From Streptomyces montanisoli (GTDB lineage Bacteria; Actinomycetota; Actinomycetes; Streptomycetales; Streptomycetaceae), in NCBI RefSeq assembly GCF_017813245.1, contig NZ_JAGIQL010000038.1, positions 1-50,249 of the forward strand: a stretch of 50,249 nucleotides of DNA, given 5' to 3'. A model generated the notes under the pieces. It searched no databases. It saw only the letters and a program-made list of their open reading frames with translations, and had not been told where the DNA came from. Position 1 is the first letter of the stretch; each line of letters begins with the position of its first letter. Of the stretch, positions 15,521 through 24,412 are shown piece by piece. Made by a program: the position numbers and the translations under genes.

Positions 15521-16630
15521 TCACGAGCCGGCCGTGTGCGCGCCGCTCGCACTCCCTGACAGCCACTGCGACCACGACAGGTTGTAGTCGGCGTAGCCGT
15601 TGTCGGGGGCCGCCTTGCCCCGGGGGGAGCCGGTGATGGTGATCGGGTCGCCCTGCTTCACGATGTTGTAGAACCACTTCGCGTCCTTGAGCGACAGGTG
15701 CACGCAGCCGTGCGAGCCCACGCTGTGACCCGGGTACGGGTCGCCGCTCGAGTAGTGCAGGTACGTGCCCGAGTTGGTCAGGTGGACGTCCCAGGGCAGG
15801 GTCAGGTCGTAGTAGTCCTTGCTCTTCTTGTCGCAGCTGATGCCGACGCTGCACGAGGTCATGTGCACCTTGGGCTGCTTGTCGATGACCGCCATCGTGC
15901 CGTCCCAGGACGGCCACGACTTGCTGCCCGCGTCGATGGGCATGGTGCGTACGGTCTTGCCGTCCCGGGTGACCTTCATGGTGTGCCCGGTCACGGAGAC
16001 CGTGGCCTCGGTGTCCCGTCCGATGGTGAAGGCGTGGTGGTAGCTGTGCGTGCCGGCGCGGCCATAGCCGTCGCCCACACCGGCGAGGTCGGCGTCCACC
16101 GACACCTTCGTGCCCGACTGCCAGTAGGACTTCGGGCGCCAGTCGACGCGGGTCGAGCTGAACCAGTGCCATGCCCCGGTCGTCGGCACCGAGGCGGACA
16201 CCTTGAGGTGCCGCTCGACGGAGGCGCGCGCCGAGGGCGCCACGGGATGGGTGAAGACCACGGACACCGGCATGGCGACCCCGACGGTGTCCCCGTCGGC
16301 CGGCGTGATGGTGTTCAGCAGCATCGGCGGCTTGGACGCCGTCTTCGTCGCCGAGGGTGTCGAGGCGGGCACGGCGCTCCGGGCGGCGGTGTGCCGCGCG
16401 GTCGCGGTCGCTGAGGGCGTCGCCGATGCGGTCGGGGACGCGGACGCGGAAGGGGAGGCGGAGACGGTGGGAGCGGCCGGCGCGGAGGCCGGTGTCGTGG
16501 CGGCGGCGGATGCCGTGGCCCCGCCTGCCCCGCACGCGCTCGCCCCGGCGACCACGGCGCCCACCACGAGCGCCGTGCCTATGCTTCCTCTGCTGCGACG
16601 GCCCATGCTCGATGCCCCACTCATCCTCAC
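15521..16630 (-). CDS. L,D-transpeptidase lipoprotein (Ig-like domain plus YkuD domain)
   Basis: A cell-wall crosslinking enzyme of 369 residues that makes 3->3 links in peptidoglycan. Its signal peptide ends in a lipobox-like GASAC (cysteine near residue 33). A long Ser/Ala/Thr/Pro-rich linker (about 35-98) is followed by an Ig-like domain beginning LLNTITPADGDTVGVAMP. The catalytic YkuD domain has the motif HSVGSHGCVHLS near residues 318-329, with the nucleophilic cysteine. This layout matches actinobacterial Ldt proteins such as LdtMt2. ATG 16630 could be replaced by in-frame ATGs a few codons later. It is probably monocistronic. Confidence 0.93.
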   Translation of the reverse strand: MRMSGASSMGRRSRGSIGTALVVGAVVAGASACGAGGATASAAATTPASAPAAPTVSASPSASASPTASATPSATATARHTAARSAVPASTPSATKTASKPPMLLNTITPADGDTVGVAMPVSVVFTHPVAPSARASVERHLKVSASVPTTGAWHWFSSTRVDWRPKSYWQSGTKVSVDADLAGVGDGYGRAGTHSYHHAFTIGRDTEATVSVTGHTMKVTRDGKTVRTMPIDAGSKSWPSWDGTMAVIDKQPKVHMTSCSVGISCDKKSKDYYDLTLPWDVHLTNSGTYLHYSSGDPYPGHSVGSHGCVHLSLKDAKWFYNIVKQGDPITITGSPRGKAAPDNGYADYNLSWSQWLSGSASGAHTAGS

Positions 16631-16941
16631 TCGTCAGAGATCCGAAAGTCACCGGATATGCGGACCCCTCCGAGAGTGGCACACGACGAGCGCCACGAAC
16701 ACCGAATCCGGGTTCCTGAGCGCCATCGCGGGCGAGAGTGTTGTCACACGGCATCGGGAACCGGCCAACTCCCGGACGGTCACCGAGGGTAGCCAGTGTG
16801 TTACATGTCCGGCTTGTTCCGCTCACCGGTGGTACGCGCACGGGCCGTCCCGGCAGGTCGGCCCCCGGGACGGCCCGCGCCTCACCACGGAGCCGATCAT
16901 GGCCGGTGATGCCCCCTGCGCTGCCGGGGCATCACCGGGGC
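16631..16941. other. Intergenic region between the L,D-transpeptidase and GH2 genes
   Basis: About 310 bases without a supported gene. It holds the promoter side of the L,D-transpeptidase gene and the terminator hairpin of the GH2 gene at 16841-16877. I see no other clear element. Confidence 0.6.
16841..16877 (-). terminator. Terminator of the GH2 glycosidase gene
   Basis: A 13-bp perfect GC stem (16841-16853 with 16865-16877) around an 11-base loop, about 65 bases past the leftward stop at 16942. Confidence 0.7.
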
Positions 16942-18801
16942 TCACGCTCCTGCCGCGTCACCGTCCTTCACTCCGGTGACGATGGCGCGGATCGTCTCCA
17001 GCGGCAGCTTGGGCGTGCCGTCGGAGAACAGCAGGCCGTTGGTCTCCTGTGCGGTGTCCATGAACTGCGTGTAGCAGAACCCCGCCACCAGCGGGCTCGT
17101 CCGCAGCACGCCGAACAACTCGCCGAGCAGCGCGGCGTACTGGGTGTCGGAACCGGTCTGCGTGTAGAAGAACTCCCCGTCGTCGCCCTTGAGGGACAGG
17201 CCGCCGAACTCCGTGATCATCAGCGGCGCGTCGCCCGCGGCGAACCGCTCGTCCTGCCGCTCGTCGAGGGTGAGCACACGGCCTTGCGGCCCCGGGCCGT
17301 TCAGCACCGCGTCGAAGCCGGCGGCGTCGCCGTAGCGCGCCCTGAGCACGGCGGGATCGGCGCAGTAGTCGTGGACGCCGAGGATGTCACTGTCGGTGTG
17401 CTCCCATCCCTCGTTCGACATCACGGGCCGCGTCGGATCGAGGGCGCGTGTGAGGCCGGCCAGGGCCGTCACGTAGTGCCGCTGCGCCGCGTCGTGTGCG
17501 ATGTCGGAGGTGCCCCAGCTCTCGTTGACCGGCACCCAGGTGACCACCGAGGGGTGGCTGCGGTCACGCCGCACCAGGTCGAGCCACTCGCGGGTGAGCA
17601 GCTCTACGGCCTCCGTGCCGAACTCGTAGGCCGCGCCGGTCTCGCCCCACACCAGCAGGCCGAGCCGGTCCGCCCAGTACAGGAACCTGGGGTCCTCCGC
17701 CTTCTGGTGGACGCGGACGGCGTTGAACCCCATCGCCTTGATCATCTCGACCTCGCGGCGCAGCTCGTCCGTGCCGCTGCTGGCCAGCAGCGTCCTCGGC
17801 CGGTAGCCCTGGTTGAGCACCGAACGGACGTAGCAGGGGCGGTCGTTGAGCAGGAACACGCCGTCGCCCACGGCCGCGCTGCGCAGCCCCAGGTAGCTGT
17901 CCACGGCATCGACGACGTCCGCGGCGCCCGCAGAATCCCACGCGGGTGTGGCGGCGTCGCGCACGCTCACACGGGCGTCCACCAGGGTCGGCGACTCGGG
18001 CCGCCACCACAGCCGCTCCCTGTCGATGCCGTTGCGCAGGGCGGGGATCGCCAGGTCGACGCGGACGCGGCGGCCCGTGGTCACGGTGGACGCCTCGGCC
18101 AGGACCCGGTCGCCCAGGCGCAGCACGACGTGTACGGCGAGCGGCCGGGACACCGGGCGCGCGAGCGTCACCTCGGCCACCACGCCGTGCGTGGGATCGG
18201 TGGTCCACGCCAGGTCGCCGATGTGCTGCTCCGGCACGGTCTCGGTCCACACGCTCTGCCAGATGCCGGTGGTCCGCTCGTACCAGACGGCGTGCGGGCG
18301 CTCCTGCCAGTCCTGCTTGCCGCGCGGCACGCAGAGGTCGGCCGGGTCGTCCTCTGCGCGTACGACGAGCACGTGCTCGCCGGCGCCCGGCCGCATCGCG
18401 TCCGTCACGTCCGCCGTGAACGGCGTCTGCCCGCCGACGTGTTCGGCCACGAGGTGTCCGTCGAGCCAGACCCGCGCGCGGTGGTCGACCGCGCCGAAGT
18501 GGATCAGCGTCCTGCCCTCCGGCGCGCCGGCCGGAACGAGCGTCCCGTGCGGCACGCGAAGGCGGTACCAGACGACCGGGTGCGGCCCGGTGTCGCCGAT
18601 GCCGGAGGCGGGAGCCTCCGGCGGGTACGGGACGGTGATCTCCCGGTCGAATCCGCCGCTCTCCACGTCCGAGAACCATCCCTCGCGCTCCCCGGCGTCG
18701 GCGTCGTCGTAGCCGAACTCCCAGGTGCCGTCCAGGCTGCTCCACTGCTCGCGGCAGAGCATCGGCCTCGGGTACGACCCTTCCTGTTCACTCGCCCTCA
18801 C
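16942..18801 (-). CDS. Glycoside hydrolase family 2 enzyme (beta-galactosidase/glucuronidase-like)
   Basis: A cytoplasmic retaining glycosidase of 619 residues. Order: sugar-binding jelly roll (about 10-180, including YERTTGIWQSVW), Ig-like beta sandwich, then the TIM barrel from about 285. The acid/base glutamate is in VPVNESWG and the nucleophile glutamate in LMITEFGGLS. The start is GTG 18801, chosen because AAGGAGGAACG lies just upstream; earlier codons run into the operator region. No signal peptide is present, so the substrate must be imported, presumably by the ABC transporter at 20096-23293. A TTGCATCGATGCAA operator 73 bases upstream is shared with that importer and the divergent lacI. 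Confidence 0.92.
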   Translation of the reverse strand: MRASEQEGSYPRPMLCREQWSSLDGTWEFGYDDADAGEREGWFSDVESGGFDREITVPYPPEAPASGIGDTGPHPVVWYRLRVPHGTLVPAGAPEGRTLIHFGAVDHRARVWLDGHLVAEHVGGQTPFTADVTDAMRPGAGEHVLVVRAEDDPADLCVPRGKQDWQERPHAVWYERTTGIWQSVWTETVPEQHIGDLAWTTDPTHGVVAEVTLARPVSRPLAVHVVLRLGDRVLAEASTVTTGRRVRVDLAIPALRNGIDRERLWWRPESPTLVDARVSVRDAATPAWDSAGAADVVDAVDSYLGLRSAAVGDGVFLLNDRPCYVRSVLNQGYRPRTLLASSGTDELRREVEMIKAMGFNAVRVHQKAEDPRFLYWADRLGLLVWGETGAAYEFGTEAVELLTREWLDLVRRDRSHPSVVTWVPVNESWGTSDIAHDAAQRHYVTALAGLTRALDPTRPVMSNEGWEHTDSDILGVHDYCADPAVLRARYGDAAGFDAVLNGPGPQGRVLTLDERQDERFAAGDAPLMITEFGGLSLKGDDGEFFYTQTGSDTQYAALLGELFGVLRTSPLVAGFCYTQFMDTAQETNGLLFSDGTPKLPLETIRAIVTGVKDGDAAGA

Positions 18802-18873
18802 GGGTCGTTCCTCCTTCTGCCTCGCCGGCAACGGGTTCCGTACAATCGGGTTCCGTTCATCATGTGTGATCGT

Positions 18874-18887
18874 TTGCATCGATGCAA
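18874..18887. promoter_or_regulatory. LacI operator, site 1 (TTGCATCGATGCAA)
   Basis: A perfect 14-bp palindrome between the divergent GH2 and lacI genes. The same motif recurs twice before the ABC importer (20023-20036 and 20066-20079), defining a local regulon. Confidence 0.85.
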
Positions 18888-18931
18888 GGTCGCGATGGGC
18901 GCCAGCCGACCCGACCGAAGGAGTTCCCCCG

Positions 18932-19966
18932 GTGGCCAGAGTGCGGATGCGGGACGTGGCCGAACACGCCGGCGTATCGGTGCGGACCGTGTCCAACGTG
19001 GTGAGCGGTTACCGGCACGTCAGCCCCCAGACGCGCGCGCGTGTGCAGCGCTCGCTGGACGAACTGGGCTACAAGATGGACTACCTCGCGCGCGGCCTGC
19101 GCTCGGGCCGCACCGGGTTCGTCGCGCTCGCCGTGCCGTTCCTCGCGGAGCCCTACTTCGCCGAGCTCGCCCAGGCGGTGATCAAGGCCGCGGCGCGCCG
19201 CGGCATCACGGTGCTCGTCGAGTCGACCGCGGGCGACCACGAGGCGGAGCGGCGCATCCTGGAGGGCGGGCTGACGAACGTCGCGGACGGTGTGCTGTTC
19301 AGCGCCATCACCGTACCGGCCGCCGACGTCACGGCCACCGCGCCGGACTTCCCGCTGGTCATGCTCGGCGAGCACGACGTCGGCGACCGCTTCCCGCGCG
19401 TCGGCATCGACAACGTCGCCGCCGCGCGCACCGTCGTGGAACACCTCGTCGCGCAGGGCTGCCGGCGCGTCGTGGCGCTCGGCAGGAACGGCAGCGAGAA
19501 CGGGAGCCAGCGCGCCGAGGGCTACCGGCAGGCACTGTCCGCGGCCGGCGTGCGGCGGGTCAACTGGCTCGTCGAGCCCGTGGAGGACTGGAACAGGGCG
19601 CAGGGCTACGAGGCGGTGAGCCGGCTGCTCGAAGGCAGCGGCCCGCTGCCCGACGCGATCTTCGCCTTCAACGACGCCCTTGCCGTCGGGGCGCTGCGGG
19701 CGCTCGACGCGTCAGGGGTGCGCGTGCCCGACGAGATCGCGGTGGCCGGCATCGACGACGTACCGGAGTCGGCCTACACCCACCCGCCGCTCACGTCCAT
19801 CGCCCCCGACCTGGACGCGATCGCGGAGCGCGCGCTCACGCTCCTCGACGAGCAGGGCCGGGTCAGCGACGGGCAGGACACCGCGCCGCGGTCCGCCCGG
19901 CGGGAGGCGACGCCGTTCCGTCTGGTCGTGCGCGAGTCCTCGCTGCGGCCGCCGCCGGCGCCCTGA
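18932..19966 (+). CDS. LacI-family repressor of the GH2/ABC sugar regulon
   Basis: A 344-residue LacI/GalR regulator, start GTG 18932 after GAAGGAG. The helix-turn-helix is at about 6-26 (MRDVAEHAGVSVRTVSNVVSG), followed by a hinge ARGLRSGRTG and a sugar-binding core (VGIDNVAAARTVVEHLV; AVAGIDDVPESAYTHPPLTSI). It sits between the divergent glycosidase and the ABC importer, and three copies of one palindrome flank it. It most likely represses all three units until an imported oligosaccharide or its product binds (inference). Confidence 0.93.
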   Translation: MARVRMRDVAEHAGVSVRTVSNVVSGYRHVSPQTRARVQRSLDELGYKMDYLARGLRSGRTGFVALAVPFLAEPYFAELAQAVIKAAARRGITVLVESTAGDHEAERRILEGGLTNVADGVLFSAITVPAADVTATAPDFPLVMLGEHDVGDRFPRVGIDNVAAARTVVEHLVAQGCRRVVALGRNGSENGSQRAEGYRQALSAAGVRRVNWLVEPVEDWNRAQGYEAVSRLLEGSGPLPDAIFAFNDALAVGALRALDASGVRVPDEIAVAGIDDVPESAYTHPPLTSIAPDLDAIAERALTLLDEQGRVSDGQDTAPRSARREATPFRLVVRESSLRPPPAP

Positions 19967-20022
19967 GCGGCTGCCGCGAGCCGGCGCCGGGACTCGCCTC
20001 GGTGTCAGTTTGCGAACGGCTA

Positions 20023-20036
20023 TTGCATCGATGAAA
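20023..20036. promoter_or_regulatory. LacI operator, site 2
   Basis: TTGCATCGATGAAA matches the site-1 palindrome in 13 of 14 positions. It lies 60 bases before the start of the importer operon. Confidence 0.75.
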
Positions 20037-20065
20037 AGACTGTGTCAACGTCTGCGCCATCGAGT

Positions 20066-20079
20066 TCACATCGATGTAA
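20066..20079. promoter_or_regulatory. LacI operator, site 3
   Basis: TCACATCGATGTAA matches the site-1 palindrome in 11 of 14 positions and keeps a perfect 10-bp core ACATCGATGT. Its centre is 43 bases (about four helical turns) from site 2, which would suit cooperative binding. Confidence 0.65.
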
Positions 20080-20095
20080 CGAGGTGCATACCCCC

Positions 20096-21436
20096 ATGAG
20101 CGGAGCGATGACGCGCCGGCGCCTGCTGGCACTCGGTGGCGGCCTGGCCCTGACCGGAGGGCTGTCGGCCTGCGCGTCCCCGTTGGCCTCAGGCCTGACG
20201 GGCTCGCAGCCGAACACCGCTGATGTCATCTACTGGAACCTGTTCACCGGCGGCGACGGCGCCAACATGGTGCTGATGGAGAACGCCTTCAGGAAGCAGC
20301 ACCCCGGTGTGACACTGGAGGCCACCGTTCTGGGCTGGGGCAACCCGTACTACACGAAACTGGCGCTGGCGACGGCGAGCGGCACACCACCGGACGTCGG
20401 GATCTCGCACCTGTCCCGGCTCCCGCTGCTCGCCGCGGCGAAACTGCTCGAACCGGTGGAGAACACCGGCGTCACGGACCTCGGCATCACACGCGACCGT
20501 TTCACGCCCGCCGCCTGGCAGAAGGCGACGGTCGACGGCACGGTGTACGCCGTCCCGCTCGACACCCACCCCTTCGTGCTCTACTACAACGTCGACCTGG
20601 CGAAGAAGGCCGGGCTGCTCAACGCCGCGGGCGACGGCCTGAAGCCGATGAAGGGCGCGCACGAGTTCGTCGACGCGGTCAAAGCGATGAAGGACGCGGG
20701 CGCCAAGTACGGCGCCGCGATGTCCATCACCGGCGACCCTGCCACCGCGTGGCGCTACTTCAGCATGATCTACCGCGGACTCGCGGGACCGGTCGTCACC
20801 GACTCGGGCACCCGGATCGACATCGACACGGACGCGATGCGGGAGACGTTCGCCTTCATGCAGAGCCTCACCGGACCCGGCCTCATGCCCAAGAGCCTCA
20901 ACGGCTCGGGCGCGAACGTGCTGTTCTCCACGGGCAAGGCGGGGTTCCTGTTCGACGGCGAATGGCAGATACCGTCGTACCGGCTGGTCAAGGGCCTGCA
21001 CTTCAATGTCGTGCCCTTCCCTGCGCTGCTCGGACCCAAGCCGGTCGCCTACGCCGACTCGCACGCCCTCGTCGTGCCGCGCAACGCGAACCGCTCGCCG
21101 GAGCGCACAGCGAACGCCGCCCGGTTCATCAAGAGCCTGCTCGACCACAGCGCGACCTGGGCGCAGGGCGGCCACGTGCCAGCCTGGCTGCCGGTCCAGC
21201 GCAGCAAGGCGTTCCTTGACCAGTCCCCGCAACGCAACTACGTCCAGGCCGCCTTCAACGCGCAGTACGACCCGGTCGCCTGGTACACGGGCGCCGGCTC
21301 GGACTTCCAGAACACCGTGGGCGGGACGATCATCGAGGTCCTCGCCGGGAGGCTCGGCCCCAGGAGCGCCGTCGCCGCCATGCGTACCGACCTGAAGCGC
21401 TACACCACGGCCCGACCGCCGGTCACGATGAAGTAG
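20096..21436 (+). CDS. ABC sugar transporter substrate-binding lipoprotein (family 1)
   Basis: An extracellular solute-binding protein of 446 residues, MalE-like. The N-terminus MTRRRLLALGGGLALTGGL followed by SAC combines a twin-arginine-like signal with a lipobox. The mature part shows the usual DVIYWNLFTGGDG start, GTPPDVGISHLSRL and WYTGAGSDFQNTVGGTIIEVL. ATG 20096 is used; ATG 20108 also fits, as it begins directly at the signal peptide. First gene of the importer operon, under operators 2 and 3. No ATPase is encoded here, so it probably uses the shared MsiK-type ATPase of streptomycetes (inference). Confidence 0.92.
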   Translation: MSGAMTRRRLLALGGGLALTGGLSACASPLASGLTGSQPNTADVIYWNLFTGGDGANMVLMENAFRKQHPGVTLEATVLGWGNPYYTKLALATASGTPPDVGISHLSRLPLLAAAKLLEPVENTGVTDLGITRDRFTPAAWQKATVDGTVYAVPLDTHPFVLYYNVDLAKKAGLLNAAGDGLKPMKGAHEFVDAVKAMKDAGAKYGAAMSITGDPATAWRYFSMIYRGLAGPVVTDSGTRIDIDTDAMRETFAFMQSLTGPGLMPKSLNGSGANVLFSTGKAGFLFDGEWQIPSYRLVKGLHFNVVPFPALLGPKPVAYADSHALVVPRNANRSPERTANAARFIKSLLDHSATWAQGGHVPAWLPVQRSKAFLDQSPQRNYVQAAFNAQYDPVAWYTGAGSDFQNTVGGTIIEVLAGRLGPRSAVAAMRTDLKRYTTARPPVTMK

Positions 21437-21448
21437 GAGTCTGCCACC

Positions 21449-22408
21449 ATGACGACCGTCGCCTCGACGCGACCGGCACACCCGATGGCGCCCGTACACA
21501 CGGTGGGGCAGCGACCGCGCCGCTCGGGCCGCCGGGCCGGCGTGCTGTTCAGCACCCCGTTCCTGATCATCTACCTGCTCTTCCTCGTCGGCCCGCTGCT
21601 CATGGGCATCGTCCTGAGCTTCTTCAACACCACCACCGTCAAGGACGGCCTCGGCGGCTGGGTGGGAGTGTCGAACTACGCGAAGGTGCTGGGGGACTCC
21701 CTCTTCTGGGACGCCATGTGGCACTCCGTGCTGTTCACACTGATCACCACACCACTCCTGGTGGGGCTCGCGCTGCTGTTCGCCATCCTCGCGTCCCGCA
21801 TCCGGCGCGGCCGGGTCTTCTACCGGCTGGCGTTCTTCGCCCCGTACGTGGTGCCCTCCTCGGTGGTCGCGCTGATCTTCCTGTGGATGTACACCCCCGA
21901 AGTCGGCCTGATACCCAAGCTGTTCAGCGCCGTCGGCCTGACGGCGCCCGACTTCATCGGCTCCACGTCGGGCGGCTGGACCGCCGTCATCCTCATGACG
22001 CTGTGGTGGACGTTCGGCTTCAACTTCGTCCTCTACACCGCCGCCATCCAGGACGTCCCGCCGGACGTCTACGAGGCCGCCGCCATCGACGGGGCGAGCC
22101 CCTGGCAGCAGATCCGGCTGATCACCGTGCCGCTCCTCAACCCGACCACCAGCCTCGTGCTGATCCTGCAGATCCTGGCGTCCCTGAAGGTGTTCGACCA
22201 GATCTACCTGCTGCTCGGCGGCGGTCCCAACCAGTCGACCCGGCCCGTCATCGAGTACATCTACGACACCGGCTTCACGTCCTACAGGGGCGGCTACGGC
22301 GCAGCCGCCACCATGGTCTATTTCGTCATCATCGTCGCGGTCTCGGCAGCCTGGTACGGGCTGCGCCGGTTGCGCGCGACCGGTACCGCGGCCCGCGCCG
22401 CGGCCTGA
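21449..22408 (+). CDS. ABC sugar permease, MalF/UgpA type
   Basis: A 319-residue permease with six hydrophobic helices, the first after an Arg-rich N-terminus (PRRSGRRAG). The EAA loop reads YEAAAIDGASPWQQIRLITVPLL, the pattern of carbohydrate importers. ATG 21449 follows TAGGAGTC and lies 12 bases after the binding-protein stop. It pairs with the next permease to form the channel. Confidence 0.92.
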   Translation: MTTVASTRPAHPMAPVHTVGQRPRRSGRRAGVLFSTPFLIIYLLFLVGPLLMGIVLSFFNTTTVKDGLGGWVGVSNYAKVLGDSLFWDAMWHSVLFTLITTPLLVGLALLFAILASRIRRGRVFYRLAFFAPYVVPSSVVALIFLWMYTPEVGLIPKLFSAVGLTAPDFIGSTSGGWTAVILMTLWWTFGFNFVLYTAAIQDVPPDVYEAAAIDGASPWQQIRLITVPLLNPTTSLVLILQILASLKVFDQIYLLLGGGPNQSTRPVIEYIYDTGFTSYRGGYGAAATMVYFVIIVAVSAAWYGLRRLRATGTAARAAA

Positions 22409-22420
22409 GCGGAGGACACC

Positions 22421-23293
22421 TTGAGCACCATCACCCAGCCGAGGCGCACCCCGGCCGGAGGGTCGGCCACCGTGAACGGGGCGAAACTCTTCAACCGGCT
22501 CTGCGCCGTGTGCCTCACGCTCTTCGCCCTGATCTGGTTCGTCCCGTTCGCGTGGGCGATCATCACCTCGCTGAGGCAGGACGGCTCGATCACGCAGGCG
22601 CCGATGTCGCCGTTCGCCGGCGGCTGGTCCCTGCACGCCTACAGCTTCGCCTGGCACAACTACCCGATCGGCTACTGGTACCTCAACAGCCTGGTCATCG
22701 CCGCCCTCGCGGTCGTCTTCACCGTTGCCTTCTGCTCGATGGCGGGCTTCGCCCTGGCCTTCCTGCGCTTCCCCGGCAGGAACGTGGTCATCGCGCTCGT
22801 CACCGCCGGCCTCATGCTGCCCACCGAGGCGCTGGTGCTGCCGCAGTTCATCGAGTACCGGTCGCTGCACCTGCTCGGCACCTACTGGGCCCTCGTCCTG
22901 CCGTCGGTCGCCGCCCCGGTGTCGGTCTTCATCTTCCAGGCGTTCTTCAAGGGCATCCCCACCCCGCTGATCGAGGCGGCGCGCATCGACGGGGCGAGCT
23001 GGTGGCGCGTCTACTGGACGGTCTGCATGCCGATCTGCCGCCCGGCCGTCTCCACGGTGTCGATCCTCACGTTCATCAGCTCATGGAACGCCTTCCTGTG
23101 GCCGCTGCTGGTGCTGAACCAGACCAAGTCCCAGACGATCCCGGTGGGCCTGTCGTCGCTGGTGAGCAACACCAACATCCAGTACGCGGAGGTCATGGCC
23201 TCGTCCGTGCTCGGGTTCCTGCCGCTGATAGCGGTGTTCCTGGTCTTCCAGCGGCGGATCGTGCAGGGCGTGGCGACCACCGGCATCAAGTGA
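22421..23293 (+). CDS. ABC sugar permease, MalG/UgpE type
   Basis: The second channel subunit, 290 residues. The start is TTG 22421, supported by GCGGAGGA a few bases upstream. The EAA loop reads IEAARIDGASWWRVYWTVCMPI. The protein ends in the usual VQGVATTGIK tail. Immediately after, 17-base copies of the last codons and stop are repeated twice. A strong terminator closes the operon. Confidence 0.92.
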   Translation: MSTITQPRRTPAGGSATVNGAKLFNRLCAVCLTLFALIWFVPFAWAIITSLRQDGSITQAPMSPFAGGWSLHAYSFAWHNYPIGYWYLNSLVIAALAVVFTVAFCSMAGFALAFLRFPGRNVVIALVTAGLMLPTEALVLPQFIEYRSLHLLGTYWALVLPSVAAPVSVFIFQAFFKGIPTPLIEAARIDGASWWRVYWTVCMPICRPAVSTVSILTFISSWNAFLWPLLVLNQTKSQTIPVGLSSLVSNTNIQYAEVMASSVLGFLPLIAVFLVFQRRIVQGVATTGIK

Positions 23294-23330
23294 CGACCGG
23301 CATCGAGTGACGACCGGCATCGAGTGAACG
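23281..23330 (+). repeat. 17-bp triple repeat over the permease stop codon
   Basis: The unit CGGCATCAAGTGACGAC at 23281-23297 is repeated as CGGCATCGAGTGACGAC (23298-23314) and CGGCATCGAGTGAACG (23315-23330). The first copy holds the last codons and stop of the permease; the others are non-coding duplicates. Confidence 0.85.
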
Positions 23331-23334
23331 CCGC

Positions 23335-23369
23335 AGGGCGGCGCCCCGCCTGCCGCGGGGCGCCGCCCT
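23335..23369. terminator. Bidirectional terminator
   Basis: A perfect 15-bp stem (23335-23349 with 23355-23369) and a 5-base loop, placed between the convergent importer and sigma/anti-sigma operons, 42 and 14 bases from their stops. Confidence 0.8.
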
Positions 23370-23382
23370 CCACGTACGTGTG

Positions 23383-23643
23383 TCACGGTGCGGACCCGGG
23401 GCCGTCGGGCCACGGGTCCTGTGACACCGCCGCGAGCAGCCCGTCGAACTCGTCCGAGCACGGCCCGCACGCGCGCAGGTGGGCGACGACCCCGGCGAAC
23501 CTCGCGGTGTCCGCGCCCGCCGCCACGTAATCCACGTACACGTGCAGGACCTCCATGGCACCCGCGCAGCCCACGTCGCGCGGGTCCGTGGCGAGGAACG
23601 CGCTCAGCCGCCCGGCGGGGGAGCGGTCGCCTGTGTCAGTCAT
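23383..23643 (-). CDS. Small zinc-finger (HC2-like) anti-sigma factor
   Basis: An 86-residue protein whose ATG overlaps the sigma-factor stop (ATGA), so the two are coupled. It contains HLRACGPCSDEFDGLL, the H-x3-C-x2-C core of zf-HC2 anti-sigma domains; a histidine in EVLHVYVDYV may complete the site. No membrane helix is visible, so it would be a cytoplasmic, possibly redox-sensitive anti-sigma factor like RsrA (inference). Very short size leaves some doubt. Confidence 0.75.
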   Translation of the reverse strand: MTDTGDRSPAGRLSAFLATDPRDVGCAGAMEVLHVYVDYVAAGADTARFAGVVAHLRACGPCSDEFDGLLAAVSQDPWPDGPGSAP

Positions 23644-24341
23644 CGTCGCCCCCGGGCGCTCGCGTCCAGATGGCCCTGCGCCTCGAGCCGGGCCCGCAGC
23701 TTGCGCCGCGCGTCGAACATCGTCTTGTAGATCGCGTTGCGGTTCGTGTCCAGCTCCGCCACGAGCGCTTCGAGCGGCACGGCGTCCAGCACCAGCGCCA
23801 CGAACACCCTGCGCTGGTGCGGGGTGAGCACCTCGTCCACGGCCCTGCGCAGCGCGTCGGTCAGCTCGCGGGCCTCGGACTCGCGCTGCGGATCCATGCC
23901 CAGCCGGTCCGGCAACTGCTCCCAGCCCCCGGCGTCGAGCGGCACGCCCTCCGTGCGCCAGAAGTGGCGGCCGAGCTTGGTCGACACCTCGAACACCACG
24001 AACTTGTAGGCCCACGTCGTGAAGCGGCTCTCGCCCCGGAAACCGCCGATCTTCCGCGTGATGGCGAGCAGCGCGTCGCCGGCCGCCTGGTGCGCGAGAT
24101 CGTCCAGTTCGGGGCCCGTGATGCGGTGGCGGCCGCGTCTGCGGTGCAGTTCCTTGAACGCGATGCGCAGCAGTTGCCCGTGCAGCCGCGTGCACGCCCG
24201 CACGTGCCGTTCGCCGGTGGACGAGAGCGCGTCGAGCCACTCGCGGGAGTCGGGATCGAGGCCGTGCGGCGGCTGCCCGGAGTCCGCGCGGGGGCGCGCG
24301 GGCACGGGCTCACCGTGCTCATCGGTGTCCGCGGGAGCCAT
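23640..24341 (-). CDS. ECF-type RNA polymerase sigma factor
   Basis: A 233-residue sigma-70 family protein with only regions 2 and 4. Region 2 is at about 85-140 (LDDLAHQAAGDALLAITRKIGGF, then FTTWAYKFVVFE), and region 4 at about 165-225 (LTPHQRRVFVALVLDAVPLEAL, then LDTNRNAIYKTMFDARRKLRARL). The start is ATG 24341 after GATGAGG. It is co-transcribed with its probable anti-sigma factor. The next gene on the same strand, a polytopic membrane protein, ends 71 bases upstream and may or may not be in the same unit. The regulon is unknown. Confidence 0.92.
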   Translation of the reverse strand: MAPADTDEHGEPVPARPRADSGQPPHGLDPDSREWLDALSSTGERHVRACTRLHGQLLRIAFKELHRRRGRHRITGPELDDLAHQAAGDALLAITRKIGGFRGESRFTTWAYKFVVFEVSTKLGRHFWRTEGVPLDAGGWEQLPDRLGMDPQRESEARELTDALRRAVDEVLTPHQRRVFVALVLDAVPLEALVAELDTNRNAIYKTMFDARRKLRARLEAQGHLDASARGRR

Positions 24342-24412
24342 GCACCTCATCCTTACCGTGCGGGAACGTGGAGAAACCCTGGACAGCGGTCCCGGGGCCT
24401 GCGGGCGTCGCG

